Part shown: piece after piece, positions 33,279-42,315 of the stretch | Layout: each line of letters opens with the position of its first letter | Position numbering within the stretch: the stretch's first letter is position 1 | Origin: Bdellovibrionales bacterium | GTDB taxonomy: Bacteria; Bdellovibrionota; FAC87; UBA2466 | NCBI GenBank assembly: GCA_005776395.1 | Contig: SXPJ01000059.1 | Location: 1 to 42,365 of the forward strand | Length of the DNA stretch: 42,365 bases | Direction: 5' to 3' | The notes under the pieces: model-generated | What the model saw: only the letters and a program-made list of their open reading frames with translations | What the model was told of the DNA's origin: nothing | Databases searched by the model: none | Program-made: the position numbers and the translations under genes

Positions 33279-34169
33279 ATGCAATCAATGACTGGATTTG
33301 GTAAGGGAGATTTAACAGTAGGATCCTCGATGATTTCAGTTGAAATTAAATCGGTGAACCACCGCTACTTAGACGCCCGATTCCGACTTCCCTCAACCTT
33401 AGGTTTTTTAGAACTCCCTCTTCTCGAAATTCTTAAAACTCATTTCGAAAGAGGATCCTTGGAAATTAATATCCGACAGAAAACTCAAGGTGGCCAAGAT
33501 CTTAACGGCTCCTCCGTTAAATATTCTATTGATGAAGAGGCCGCACGTTCCATTATTGAAGGGTCGGAAAAACTTCACTTAAAATTCGCAACCCCCAAAA
33601 CCCCCTCTTTGGAAATGCTATTTCAATCAGGGCGAGTGTTTATTCTCAGTGAAAGCGCCGAAAACCTACCCGCGTTAACTGAAGGCATTAAAAAAGTTTT
33701 CATCTCTACACTTAAAGATCTTAAAACGATGAGAGAACAGGAAGGAAGCAAGTTAAAAACTATCTTAACGCAAGGCACATTAGAATTAGAACGAGGGGTC
33801 GCCGAGTTATCTAAACTTGCCCCTAGGCAACCTCAAAAAATTAAAGAACGTTTAGAGACGCGATTAGCCCAATGGAACATCTCAACCCCGGCCGATCCCC
33901 ATCGCTTAGAATGGGAGATTGCGTTGGCGGCAGAAAAATCTGATATTACAGAGGAAATTGACCGACTCAGAACTCACTCCGATTCGTTTTTAACCTTATT
34001 GAATCAAGCGGGAGCCGTGGGAAGAAAGCTAGATTTTTTAACACAAGAGCTCCATCGTGAGGTCAATACCACGGCAGCTAAATCGGCCGATATTGAAATA
34101 ACTCAACTTGCCGTCACTCTAAAAACCCAGATCGAAAAGCTAAGGGAACAGGTGCAAAATGTCGAATAA
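33279..34169 (+). CDS. yicC: YicC/YloC-family endoribonuclease
   Basis: The 296-residue protein has the N-terminal signature MQSMTGFGKGDLTVGSSMIS followed by EIKSVNHRYLDARFRLP, and the conserved C-terminal VGRKLDFLTQELHREVNTTA. YicC-type proteins are endoribonucleases linked in E. coli to regulatory-RNA decay. The SD AGGAACATTT precedes the ATG. Its stop overlaps the remA start by 11 bp. The order yicC-remA-gmk resembles the Firmicute yloC-remA-gmk block, suggesting a very old arrangement. Confidence 0.92.
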   Translation: MQSMTGFGKGDLTVGSSMISVEIKSVNHRYLDARFRLPSTLGFLELPLLEILKTHFERGSLEINIRQKTQGGQDLNGSSVKYSIDEEAARSIIEGSEKLHLKFATPKTPSLEMLFQSGRVFILSESAENLPALTEGIKKVFISTLKDLKTMREQEGSKLKTILTQGTLELERGVAELSKLAPRQPQKIKERLETRLAQWNISTPADPHRLEWEIALAAEKSDITEEIDRLRTHSDSFLTLLNQAGAVGRKLDFLTQELHREVNTTAAKSADIEITQLAVTLKTQIEKLREQVQNVE

Positions 34170-34494
34170 CTATCAAGGAATAACGAGTTCGGAATCACAA
34201 TCAGATCGAATGCTAAATATCGGTCACGGGAGCTTTGTAAAAGTGGATCGAATCTTGGGAATTTTTGAAGCGGGATCTCTTCCAATGCGTCGTTGGAGAG
34301 ACAAAGCTCTCGAAGAAAATAGATTGGTAGATGCCACTAAAGGAAAAAAGATGAAGTCATTGATCTTAACCGACTCCAATCATGTCATTCTCTCGAGCGT
34401 CGTTGCCCAAACCCTTAACGATCGCTTGTGTGAGAAACGTTCTCCCACGGGAACTTCGTTAAGACCCCAGGAGGAAAGGCTGTTTGTCTCCTAA
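34159..34494 (+). CDS. remA: RemA-family protein (DUF370)
   Basis: The 111-residue protein carries the DUF370/RemA core: LNIGHGSFVKVDRILGIFEA, then RLVDATKGKKMKSLILTDSN and HVILSSVVAQTLNDRL. In Bacillus, RemA is an oligomeric DNA-binding activator of matrix and osmoprotection genes; a role in this organism is not known. Compared with RemA it has about 17 extra N-terminal residues, and a start at the internal Met of SDRMLNIG is possible, but AGGTG sits near the first ATG. It overlaps yicC by 11 bp and gmk by 11 bp, so all three are translationally linked. Confidence 0.85.
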   Translation: MSNNYQGITSSESQSDRMLNIGHGSFVKVDRILGIFEAGSLPMRRWRDKALEENRLVDATKGKKMKSLILTDSNHVILSSVVAQTLNDRLCEKRSPTGTSLRPQEERLFVS

Positions 34495-35083
34495 AAGAAA
34501 CCAACACACCCCCTTACCAAGATTGGTGGTGATCTCTGCCCCGAGTGGCGCAGGAAAAACAACTCTCTCCTCAATGTTACTGAAAGAGTTTCCTCAACTC
34601 CAGCGTTCAGTTTCCACTACGACCCGAACTAGAAGACCCAATGAAATTGAAGGAACTCACTACCATTTTGTCGACGATGCAACTTTCCAGAAAAAGATCA
34701 ATCAAAACCTATTTGCCGAGTGGGCACAGGTCCACGGAAAACGATATGGAACCACTCGAGCTATTGTGAATTCCCTTTTAGCTCAAGGTAAGAACCCCGT
34801 TTTTGATATTGATGTCCAAGGGGCCATGAATTTAAAAGCACTCTATGGCGACCGAATCCTTTTAATCTTTATCCATCCCCCTTCTATAGAGGCCTTAAGA
34901 GACAGGCTCATCCAAAGAAAAGAGGACTCAACCGAGTCCATTGAAAACCGCCTCAATAATGCCTATAGTGAAATTCAATGGAGTCAAAAATACGATTACC
35001 AGATCATAAACGACAACCTCCAAAGAGCCTTTCAGGAATTAAAGACGATCATACAGCACGAGTGTCTGGAGAGGTCGAAATGA
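34484..35083 (+). CDS. gmk: Guanylate kinase
   Basis: Gmk converts GMP to GDP with ATP. The 199-residue protein has the P-loop ISAPSGAGKTTLSSMLLKEF, the GMP-binding segment STTTRTRRPNEIEGTHYHFV, FAEWAQVHGKRYGTTRAIV and DIDVQGAMNLK. The start is TTG, supported by AGGAGG about 9 bases upstream, within the 3' end of remA. The stop overlaps the rel start by 4 bp. The usual downstream neighbour rpoZ is absent; rel takes its place, so guanine nucleotide supply and (p)ppGpp metabolism share one transcript. Confidence 0.95.
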   Translation: MSPKRNQHTPLPRLVVISAPSGAGKTTLSSMLLKEFPQLQRSVSTTTRTRRPNEIEGTHYHFVDDATFQKKINQNLFAEWAQVHGKRYGTTRAIVNSLLAQGKNPVFDIDVQGAMNLKALYGDRILLIFIHPPSIEALRDRLIQRKEDSTESIENRLNNAYSEIQWSQKYDYQIINDNLQRAFQELKTIIQHECLERSK

Positions 35084-37308
35084 CCCCTCCCCCCAACCTT
35101 CCTCTTGTTATTGCTAAGCCAAGAGAGCTAGCAGATCTCATTGCGTGTGTTAAACAATACAATCCCAATGCAGACACTAGTTTAATTGAAAAGGCCTATC
35201 TCTTCTCCGAAGAGGTTCACAAAGGGCAAAAACGTAGTAGTGGGGAAAGTTATTTTCACCATCCCATCGAAGTCGCTTTCATTATTGCTGATCTTCAACT
35301 TGATACGGTCACAGTTACCACCGCCCTACTCCATGATACCGTCGAAGATACTGTTGCTACACTTCCCCAGATTGAAGAACAGTTTGGCTCTGAAATCGCA
35401 GCCCTAGTCGATGGGGTTACAAAAATCAGTCAAATTTCATTTCAAACAAGCGAAGAGAAACAGGCCGAAAATTTTCGTAAAATGGTTTTTGCCATGGCGA
35501 AAGATCTCCGTGTGATTTTAGTTAAACTTGCTGATCGCACTCATAATATGCGAACTCTTCAGCACTTACGCCCAGATAAACAGGCTCGAATTGCTCAAGA
35601 GACTTTAGATATTTACGCTCCATTGGCAAATCGCTTGGGATTATCAGCTTTAAAGCGGGAACTTGAGGATTTATCTCTTCGATATACTAAGCCGGAAATC
35701 TATTACAAGCTTAGTATTCAGGTCGCAAAAAAAATAAAAGAACGAGACCAGTACACTCAAGATGTTCTTACGATGATAGAAGGGGCTCTACATGAACATG
35801 AGTATCACAACGTCTATGTCACGGGTCGCCCTAAACATTTTTACAGCATCCATAAAAAGATGGAGAAACGTAACCTAACCTATGATCAGGTCTACGATCT
35901 TACGGGCTTCAGAATTGTGCTTGAAACCGTAGAGCAATGTTACGGAGTTTTAGGACTTATCCACTCTCTATGGACGCCGGTCCCTGGAAGATTTAAGGAT
36001 TATATCGCCATTCCAAAAGCCAATTTTTATCAATCTCTTCACACAACTGTGATAGGACCGGGAGGAGAAAAGGTTGAGGTCCAGATCCGTACACGAGAGA
36101 TGCACGAAACAGCAGAACGTGGAATCGCGGCCCATTGGGCTTATAAAGAAGGGAAAAACATTTCCCAGGAGGCTTCCAAATTTAGCTGGCTCAATCGCCT
36201 AGTTGAATGGAATAAGGATCTTCAGGATCCTAATGAGTTTTTAGAAACGGTAAAATTAGATCTCTTTTCTGAGGATGTTTATATTTTTACACCTAAAGGG
36301 AAGGTGATTGAATTCCCGGCTGGAGCCACCCCACTAGATTTTGCCTATACGATTCATACCGATCTAGGCCACCACTGTATTGGGGCCAAAGTGAATGGAA
36401 GAATGGTCCCGCTTAAATATAAATTAAAAAGCGGAGACACAGTTGAGATCTTAACCTCTCCCAACCAAACCCCTCATAAAGACTGGCTAAAACTCGTAAA
36501 AACCTCTAGAGCAAAGAGCAAAATCCGCCAGTTTATTAAAGTTCAAGAGCACGAGAGCTCTAAAGTTGTAGGAGAGATGATCCTTGAGAAGGAGCTTAAA
36601 AAAGAGGAGCTAAGATTTAAAACATTACTCAAAGAAGGGATTTTACAACAGGCCGTCGAAGCCTTTTCACTTAAAACAGTTGATGATCTCTTAAGCTCTA
36701 TTGGTTACGGTAAACTCTCGGCTAAAAAAGTTATCAGTCGTCTTCAACTCCCCTCTAGAGAAATAGAAACGACAGAAACAAAAGAGGCCAAGGAATCTAA
36801 AGAAACTAAACACCCCTTACAGAGAATCGTCGAAGAGGCTTCAAAGAAAAGCACCACTCGTCATGTGGTTAAAGTTAAGGGAATAGAAGGGCTGTTAGTT
36901 CATTTTGCAAGATGTTGCAGTCCGGTCCCTGGAGACTCAGTGGTGGGTTTTATCACACGAGGTCGTGGAATTAGCGTTCATACTCGTAAATGCCCTAAGG
37001 TTTTCGATTCAGATCCCCATCGTCTAATCGATATCGAGTGGGATACTACGGCCGCAACTGAACGTGCGGTAAAAATCCGGGTCCTTTGTGAAGATCGTCC
37101 TGGTCTACTTGCGGATATGTCAGGGGTTATTAAAGATCAAGATTCTAATATTACTAGAGCGCAGATCGGAACCACTAAGGACAAAAAAGCGGTCTGCCTT
37201 TTCTCAATCTCAATTAAAAATCTAAATCATCTGTCCAAAATTATTTCAGCTATTGAAGGGGTTCCCGGTGTTCTAAGGGCCGAGAGAGTTCAAAAAAAAG
37301 AGAGATAA
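35080..37308 (+). CDS. rel: Bifunctional (p)ppGpp synthetase/hydrolase
   Basis: From the ATG at 35080 the protein has 742 residues; GGAGAGG lies upstream and the start overlaps the gmk stop as ATGA. An earlier in-frame start inside gmk is rejected. Domains in order: hydrolase with HHPIEVAFIIADL, ALLHDTVEDT and VKLADRTHNMRTL; synthetase with GRPKHFYSIHKKM, RFKDYIAIPKANFYQSLHTT and VEVQIRTREMHETAE; TGS (VYIFTPKGKVIEFPAGATPL); a Cys-rich zinc-finger-like region (HFARCCSPVPGDSVVGF, RKCP); and a C-terminal ACT domain (EDRPGLLADMSGVI). Both active sites look complete, so it can make and degrade the alarmone. A charged Lys/Glu/Thr linker (EIETTETKEAKESKETKH) precedes the zinc-finger-like region. No SpoT paralogue is in the window. 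Confidence 0.95.
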   Translation: MTPPPNLPLVIAKPRELADLIACVKQYNPNADTSLIEKAYLFSEEVHKGQKRSSGESYFHHPIEVAFIIADLQLDTVTVTTALLHDTVEDTVATLPQIEEQFGSEIAALVDGVTKISQISFQTSEEKQAENFRKMVFAMAKDLRVILVKLADRTHNMRTLQHLRPDKQARIAQETLDIYAPLANRLGLSALKRELEDLSLRYTKPEIYYKLSIQVAKKIKERDQYTQDVLTMIEGALHEHEYHNVYVTGRPKHFYSIHKKMEKRNLTYDQVYDLTGFRIVLETVEQCYGVLGLIHSLWTPVPGRFKDYIAIPKANFYQSLHTTVIGPGGEKVEVQIRTREMHETAERGIAAHWAYKEGKNISQEASKFSWLNRLVEWNKDLQDPNEFLETVKLDLFSEDVYIFTPKGKVIEFPAGATPLDFAYTIHTDLGHHCIGAKVNGRMVPLKYKLKSGDTVEILTSPNQTPHKDWLKLVKTSRAKSKIRQFIKVQEHESSKVVGEMILEKELKKEELRFKTLLKEGILQQAVEAFSLKTVDDLLSSIGYGKLSAKKVISRLQLPSREIETTETKEAKESKETKHPLQRIVEEASKKSTTRHVVKVKGIEGLLVHFARCCSPVPGDSVVGFITRGRGISVHTRKCPKVFDSDPHRLIDIEWDTTAATERAVKIRVLCEDRPGLLADMSGVIKDQDSNITRAQIGTTKDKKAVCLFSISIKNLNHLSKIISAIEGVPGVLRAERVQKKER

Positions 37309-37312
37309 CTCT

Positions 37313-38659
37313 TCACTCTTGAAACCTCTTTTTTGATTTTCCTACAGGAACTAAAGCCACAGTTGGAGTGCTAGTTTTCTTTTGAGTTATCAAAGAGGAT
37401 TTAATCGATTGAGCTAAACTTCCAGGAATTGAAAGCAAACCCGAACTTACTAAAGATCTACTTTCGTTTAAGGGCAACGGCTTAGCCCCCTCTAAAATCC
37501 ACTCCTTCACTTGTCGATAATCAACCGACGACCTATTCTTAATTTGGCTAAAAAGTAAAGCTGCAGCTCCTGTTACAAAGGCCGTTGCTTGAGATGTGCC
37601 AGACATGGTTCCAAATTTTCCACTGGGGATTGTGCTTAAGATTCCTAACCCCGGGGCTGCAATATGAACTGGAGTTCCAAAATTGCTCGAAGAGAGCAAT
37701 TGATTCTTGTGGTTAATCGAGGCCACTCCGATGATGTTATCAAGGGGATAGCTTGCAGGATAGTAAGGGCTAATTGAATTGTTGTGGCCATCATTACCAG
37801 CGGCTGCAACAAAAAGGACCCCTTTTCGGTTAGCCTCTTCAATAGCAGCTCTCTCAGCCGAGGCAGATTCAGCCCCTCCTCCACTGTAATTGATAATATG
37901 AGCCCCCATGCGAACAGCATACTGGATAGCTTTAACAGTGTTTTGAAGATTATTCATTCCATTGCTTCCAGAGTCATAATACTTAAGTGGCATGATAGAA
38001 ACAGTAGGACATACTCCAGTCGTACCGATACCATTAGCCCCCTCTGCAGCAATAATTCCCGCAATATGAGTTCCGTGTCCATGCGTATCGTAGGGAAGAG
38101 GCTGATTATTTACAAAATCCCAACCGGCAACGTCGTCAATAAATCCATTTCCATCATCATCAATTCCATTACAACTTTTATCTCGGCAAGTTGAGGAATT
38201 AATATTTTTCGCAGTCCAGGGTCCCACCTCACCTACATTGGCCCAAATATTATTTTTTAATTCAGGATGAGTATAATCGATTCCGGTATCAATAACTGCA
38301 ACTACAATTTGGTTCAAACACTGCAAGACCTGCCCTTGAACAGGTTGTATAAGGGGAGTAAAGGAATCAAAAAATCCAATGTCAGCTAATCCCCAATCTT
38401 GATTTAACAGAGGATCAATCTGATTATTTAAATTACCTTTTTGACGAGAATGGTTCTCGAAACGACTTAAAAGTTCTTTCGGAAAAACTGGGAAGTTGTA
38501 AGGATTGGAGCTTTTCAAAATTGTGTTTTCAAGTTCTTGGGCTTTAGCCACAAAGGGAAAAATAACAAGAACCAGAACAAAACCAAAAGCTAGAGAGATT
38601 CGCTTCAAAGAACAGCGTTGAGTTTTAATTTCTTTTGCTACTAACTTAGCGCGGATCAA
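37313..38659 (-). CDS. Exported subtilisin-like serine protease (S8)
   Basis: The 448-residue protein has a hydrophobic leader (RISLAFGFVLVLVIFPFVAKA, cleaved near AKA-QE); the first 19 residues may be an over-extended start, since an SD for this ATG is not obvious. A short propeptide (about 45-95) precedes the catalytic domain. The triad is intact: Asp in VIDTGIDYTHPE, His in THGHGTHIAGI and Ser in GTMSGTSQATAFVTGAA, with the oxyanion Asn in FVAAAGNDGHN. The insert NGIDDDGNGFIDDVAGWDF is typical of a calcium-binding subfamily. It is probably secreted or periplasmic; a predatory or scavenging role is an inference. It converges with rel, leaving 4 bp. Confidence 0.92.
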   Translation of the reverse strand: MIRAKLVAKEIKTQRCSLKRISLAFGFVLVLVIFPFVAKAQELENTILKSSNPYNFPVFPKELLSRFENHSRQKGNLNNQIDPLLNQDWGLADIGFFDSFTPLIQPVQGQVLQCLNQIVVAVIDTGIDYTHPELKNNIWANVGEVGPWTAKNINSSTCRDKSCNGIDDDGNGFIDDVAGWDFVNNQPLPYDTHGHGTHIAGIIAAEGANGIGTTGVCPTVSIMPLKYYDSGSNGMNNLQNTVKAIQYAVRMGAHIINYSGGGAESASAERAAIEEANRKGVLFVAAAGNDGHNNSISPYYPASYPLDNIIGVASINHKNQLLSSSNFGTPVHIAAPGLGILSTIPSGKFGTMSGTSQATAFVTGAAALLFSQIKNRSSVDYRQVKEWILEGAKPLPLNESRSLVSSGLLSIPGSLAQSIKSSLITQKKTSTPTVALVPVGKSKKRFQE

Positions 38660-39114
38660 CTACTACCTCCACCCACTGAGGTGTCCTTACTAATCAGTTC
38701 ACAAGTAAGACATCCAGTCTACGGCTTCAATACCCAGGATGCCCCCTGGGTATCTCTCTAAAGAGCAACCCGTATGCCACGGAGAAAGAGCTTCTAAGGT
38801 CTTGAATTTGATAAGAGGTTTTTATAAGAGGCTAAGGCAAGCTGGAAATTGAAATGACAGTCAGAAACAAATTCTGTCACTGTCACTTATTGTCCTGTTC
38901 GGAGACAAAAGTAACAGCATTATCGCTCTCTAAATCCTGCAACCAAAAGATTAACATCACTCTTTGTTTCACAGAGGAGCTTGCAACTATAGGATTCTTA
39001 TCAATTAAATCGAATGGTGGTGAGTTGAGACTAGTTGAAAACCATTGGGACCCCATAAAAATCTAGTGTTCTATTTATAGACATGCTATTAGCTGATTTA
39101 AAGAGGGTAAATAT
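38660..39114. other. Gene-free region with hairpins and a possible IS relic
   Basis: TACCCAGG (38731-38738) pairs with CCTGGGTA (38745-38752). TGACAGT and ACTGTCA (about 38854-38884) form a second stem with AGAA/TTCT inside. A 70-codon open frame at 38854-39066 (ending GGELRLVENHWDP and stop) has odd Cys-rich composition and no SD; it may be a fragment of a mobile element but I cannot name the family. The promoter of the protease gene (minus) must lie in the first part. Confidence 0.3.
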
Positions 39115-39573
39115 ATGATGAAAATTCTTAAACTCAATTCTCTAATTCTAATGACATCTTTCTTCGCTTACGCAAAAGGGCCTATGCTTCATGGAACCTA
39201 TTACGAAGCAACCCATAACAACTCGATTGGCTTTGTAACAGTCGATATCCATGGAACCGCCACTCGCGTTTCTAGTTGCAATGTCCATCCCCTTTGCGCC
39301 CAATCAAGAGTGGAAATTGCCCACTGCACAAACAGCTTAGAACGCGAATGTTCTTATCTAAAAGATATTGTGATGAGCAAATTAAGATTCGATTCGCAGA
39401 GTACAGACTATCCATGGATCGTTGAGTACAGTTTTTTTGAAGAGACCCAAGAAAAATGGACTCCTCTTTTTACTGTGCGCTCTTCGACAATCGGTGAGAA
39501 ACAAATTCTGGTTCAGTTCAGTTCGGAAAGCATTGAGAGAGTCTTCAATAAGTCTTTAATAACAGAGCGCTAA
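39115..39573 (+). CDS. Small exported protein of unknown function
   Basis: The 152-residue product starts with a signal peptide (KLNSLILMTSFFAYA, cleaved before KGPMLHG). The mature 130 residues are strand-rich (HGTYYEATHNNSIGFVTVDI) with four Cys residues (in SSCNVHPLCAQ, AHCTNS and RECSY) suitable for two disulphides. An AGAGGG lies about 10 bases upstream of the ATG. No family is recognised. It is convergent with the lytic transglycosylase gene, 3 bp from its stop. Confidence 0.7.
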   Translation: MMKILKLNSLILMTSFFAYAKGPMLHGTYYEATHNNSIGFVTVDIHGTATRVSSCNVHPLCAQSRVEIAHCTNSLERECSYLKDIVMSKLRFDSQSTDYPWIVEYSFFEETQEKWTPLFTVRSSTIGEKQILVQFSSESIERVFNKSLITER

Positions 39574-39576
39574 TCT

Positions 39577-41328
39577 TTAGCGTTTTTTACTGCTAATCGT
39601 TCGAGGCAAAGGGGAAGATGGCAGAGTCATTGTTATGAGGTTGGGGGCTAAACCGCCCCCCGTTCTCATAGCCTTATAGTAGAGATAGTTTCTTAAAACC
39701 AACTTCACATAATTTCGGGTTTCAGTCACCGGAATAAATTCTACGAATACATCCAAAGATTGATTCCCAAACTTTTGCCACCAACGACGAGTACGCTTAA
39801 ACCCTGCATTATAGGCTGCAGCCATAAGCGCATAATGGGGGGCCAGTTTCTGAAGCTGATAGAGATGGTAGGTCGAGATCTTTAAATTCTCTTCGGCCTG
39901 GAAGAGAACCTTGTCGGTTGAATAGGGTTGATATTTCCAACTTTGACTAAGGCTGCGAGCTAGACTCGGCATGAGTTGCATAAGCCCACGAGCATTGCTG
40001 GAACTCACAACTCCAGGGTTAAAGGCACTCTCCTGTCGCATGATTGAATAGATAAAGTCCTCATCGATGTTCCATTCTTTAGCTAACCATCCCACTTTAT
40101 CGGCAAAGGGCCTTGGGAACATTTCTAAGAACTCGCTATGGATCATCGGAGTCCATTCGGCAGGAGGAGTTTTATGAGCCCCCACAAGAAGAGAAAAGAT
40201 CTTCATCGACTCTAGATGGTTGCCTGCTGCCCTAAAAAGATGCGCGATATAAAGCATGGAAAATAAATTTCTCTCCGGATGTTCTTTAACTTCATTCACA
40301 GCTTTAGTGAGAAACAGGTTCGCATCTTTATTTAATCCTGCTTTCAATCTCTCCTCGGCCTTAAGAAGATATTTATTAATCAAAACTGGAACCTCGAAAA
40401 CTTCATCTAGATATTTTCGACTAGCCTCTAAGTTCACTTCAGGAATAGTAAATTTTTCTCCTCGCTCACTTTTTGCTAAGTAAAGATAGTAACCGGGAAG
40501 AGCTAATGAACTAAGCGTCTGAAACTCATTTTCAGCTAATTTTGGATTAACAGATTTTTGGAATCGATAGAGCCAATAGCTTTTGCGAGTTTTGTTTGAT
40601 AGCGAATGATCCTCGTCACACTGACTCGATAATACATCGATCGCTTTTTGGGGCTCTTGTTTAGAGTAATAGGTCAGAGATAAAAGAAGTGCCGCATTTG
40701 CAGATTCAGGAGAGCAGGACTCATATTCTTTAATTTTTTGATAGGCTTCAGTGATCGCTAAAACATCTCCTACATCGTGCGCGATTCGAAAATAGAGATT
40801 TAAAATCTTCATCCACTCAAATCGAGTGCTGTTTTTTGAGAAATCTGGATTCGCAACTAACTCTTTAGCTTTAAATAGAGCTTGCTCATTCTCGTCTCGA
40901 TTCCATAATTGATAAACTTGAGCATGGGCCTTTTTTAGAGTCTCATTTTGAAATTCATTTTTTTCATCCTCTCCCGACTCTTTTCTCTCTAAAAACAATT
41001 CCGTTTTAAGAGTTTCACTTTCAGAGAGTATGGGCTCCACCTCAAACTTAAGTTTCTCACTTTTATCTAAAAGCTCCTGAAAACGCTCCGAGTTAAACTT
41101 TACATGTTTAGATTCAAGGGTATAGAGATCCATTAATCTCTTTTTCTCAAGCGATGTCAGATCGGGTTTTATTTCAAGTAGGCGGCATTCCTTCACAGTA
41201 CTGGAGGAGAAGAGCTCTTCAGGAAACTTTTGAAACGTCGCAGGAAAGCGAATGGGTTGATGTTTGGTGGCACACTGGCATAATAAGAGAACACCCAATA
41301 CAGTTAAAATAAGCAGTCTCAAAACCAT
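39577..41328 (-). CDS. Soluble lytic murein transglycosylase (Slt70-like)
   Basis: The 583-residue protein cleaves peptidoglycan glycan strands to 1,6-anhydro products. The catalytic SLT domain is at the C-terminus: FIYSIMRQESAFNPGVVSSS with the catalytic Glu, NARGLMQLMPSLARSLS, and YALMAAAYNAGFKRTRRWWQ. A long helical superhelix of TPR-like units fills residues 60-400. The N-terminus is a signal peptide LRLLILTVLGVLLLCQCA; the Cys pair could be lipidated, although Gln at -1 is atypical. In predatory relatives such enzymes remodel self or prey wall; here cell-wall turnover is the safe reading. It is divergent from the lipoprotein gene at 41368. Confidence 0.9.
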   Translation of the reverse strand: MVLRLLILTVLGVLLLCQCATKHQPIRFPATFQKFPEELFSSSTVKECRLLEIKPDLTSLEKKRLMDLYTLESKHVKFNSERFQELLDKSEKLKFEVEPILSESETLKTELFLERKESGEDEKNEFQNETLKKAHAQVYQLWNRDENEQALFKAKELVANPDFSKNSTRFEWMKILNLYFRIAHDVGDVLAITEAYQKIKEYESCSPESANAALLLSLTYYSKQEPQKAIDVLSSQCDEDHSLSNKTRKSYWLYRFQKSVNPKLAENEFQTLSSLALPGYYLYLAKSERGEKFTIPEVNLEASRKYLDEVFEVPVLINKYLLKAEERLKAGLNKDANLFLTKAVNEVKEHPERNLFSMLYIAHLFRAAGNHLESMKIFSLLVGAHKTPPAEWTPMIHSEFLEMFPRPFADKVGWLAKEWNIDEDFIYSIMRQESAFNPGVVSSSNARGLMQLMPSLARSLSQSWKYQPYSTDKVLFQAEENLKISTYHLYQLQKLAPHYALMAAAYNAGFKRTRRWWQKFGNQSLDVFVEFIPVTETRNYVKLVLRNYLYYKAMRTGGGLAPNLITMTLPSSPLPRTISSKKR

Positions 41329-41367
41329 GGGTCTATTCTAATCTAAGAACGCCTTAGGAGAAAAGCA

Positions 41368-41673
41368 ATGAACTCTATTCCTCTAAAAAGACTTTTAATC
41401 CTATTTTCGCTATTGTGGATTCTTGGATGCACGTCGTCAGAGCACCCTAAGGTTAAAGAGATTGAAAAACAGCTACTAGCGGCAGCAGAAGCGGTCACTC
41501 AAATTGAGACCTATATTAAGAAGATTCCAGAACAGGACCAGGGACTACTCTTAAAGCTTAACCAAGACAAACAACTAGCGCTATCTAGACTCGCAAGGCT
41601 CAAAGAAAACTTAATGGCATTAGCGCCTAATAAAAAGATTGAATCTAAATCTGAAGAAAGTAGCACTCACTAG
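41368..41673 (+). CDS. Small coiled-coil lipoprotein
   Basis: The 101-residue product has a lipoprotein signal (KRLLILFSLLWILGC, lipobox ILGC). The mature part is a highly charged helix (KVKEIEKQLLAAAEAVTQIE, then KLNQDKQLALSRLARLKENL) with heptad-like spacing, followed by a short polar tail. TAGGAG lies about 6 bases before the ATG. Lpp-like envelope anchoring is conceivable but not shown. It is divergent from the transglycosylase gene and upstream of the MBOAT pseudogene. Confidence 0.75.
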   Translation: MNSIPLKRLLILFSLLWILGCTSSEHPKVKEIEKQLLAAAEAVTQIETYIKKIPEQDQGLLLKLNQDKQLALSRLARLKENLMALAPNKKIESKSEESSTH

Positions 41674-41691
41674 AAAGATCCACAGCCCAAC

Positions 41692-42136
41692 ATGCTATTT
41701 AATTCTTATCTCTTTCCGATTTTCTTTGTTGGATTCTTTTTAGTCTATCTACCACTGCCCCATTCCCTACGTCGCATTTGGTTACTTCTTAGTAGCTGTG
41801 TCTTTTACATGGTTTTAATTCCCAAATATATTCTGATACTTTTTTTCTTAATCGGAGTAGATTATGTTGCTGCATTGGCAATTGAACGCCATTGCGGTTA
41901 TCGTCGAAAAACAATTCTTTTTATTAGTGTTTTATCAAGAACGAATGGACCTAGTTATTAAAGATATGCTTCAGGCAACCACTGCCGCATCAACTCGTTT
42001 TTTTGATTATTTCGAAAATAGTAGTTTTTCGGAATCCGATTTTTACAATGCAGATCACTTGAATCATATTGGCAGAGAAAAATTTTCACTTATTCTCAAT
42101 AAAGATATAATACAGAACTACTTAACCAAAGATTAA
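41692..42136 (+). pseudogene. Deletion-fused remnant of an MBOAT acyltransferase and an SGNH-hydrolase-like gene
   Basis: The first 80 codons (LFNSYLFPIFFVGFFLVYLP, RIWLLLSSCVFYM, RRKTILFISVLS) are the N-terminus of an AlgI/DltB-type MBOAT, which O-acylates polysaccharide. Near 41940 the homology stops and the frame closes at 41961. In another frame from about 41937, sequence resembling the C-terminus of an AlgX/DltD-like SGNH protein follows (FFDYFENSSFSESDFYNADH, LNHIGREKFS) and ends at 42136. These two families are normal neighbours, so one deletion has probably removed about a gene's worth from each. Neither product should work. Confidence 0.7.
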
Positions 42137-42237
42137 ATGGTTCTTGAACAATCGTAGTGGAATACAAGAGGTCATAAAAGGATTTTGATAGGATTTGTGG
42201 ATGTGCAAACGGCCCCTGCTCCGCCTAGCCTGAAAGT

Positions 42238-42315
42238 GACAATAAAGGAGGGCCTTCGGCCGGCATCTGAAACGTTCAGCGGCTACGCCGCTTCACTAAA
42301 AGCCTGAAGATTGTC
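42238..42315 (+). repeat. GC-rich multi-hairpin element at the window edge
   Basis: GACAAT (42238-42243) and ATTGTC (42310-42315) enclose two hairpins: GGCC-TTC-GGCC (42251-42261) and AGCGGC-TAC-GCCGCT (42278-42292). The stretch is richer in G+C than its surroundings and looks like a structured repeat or small RNA. It ends near the window edge, so flanks are incomplete. 42137-42237 holds no gene I can support. Confidence 0.4.

Noticed and set aside
34978-35079. Longer rel reading frame beginning inside gmk
   Set aside because: The extra 34 residues are an out-of-frame reading of gmk; the ATG at 35080 has a good SD and the usual 4-bp overlap.
38854-39066. 70-codon Cys-rich frame as a gene
   Set aside because: No SD, spans a strong inverted repeat, and the composition is atypical; kept only as a possible relic.
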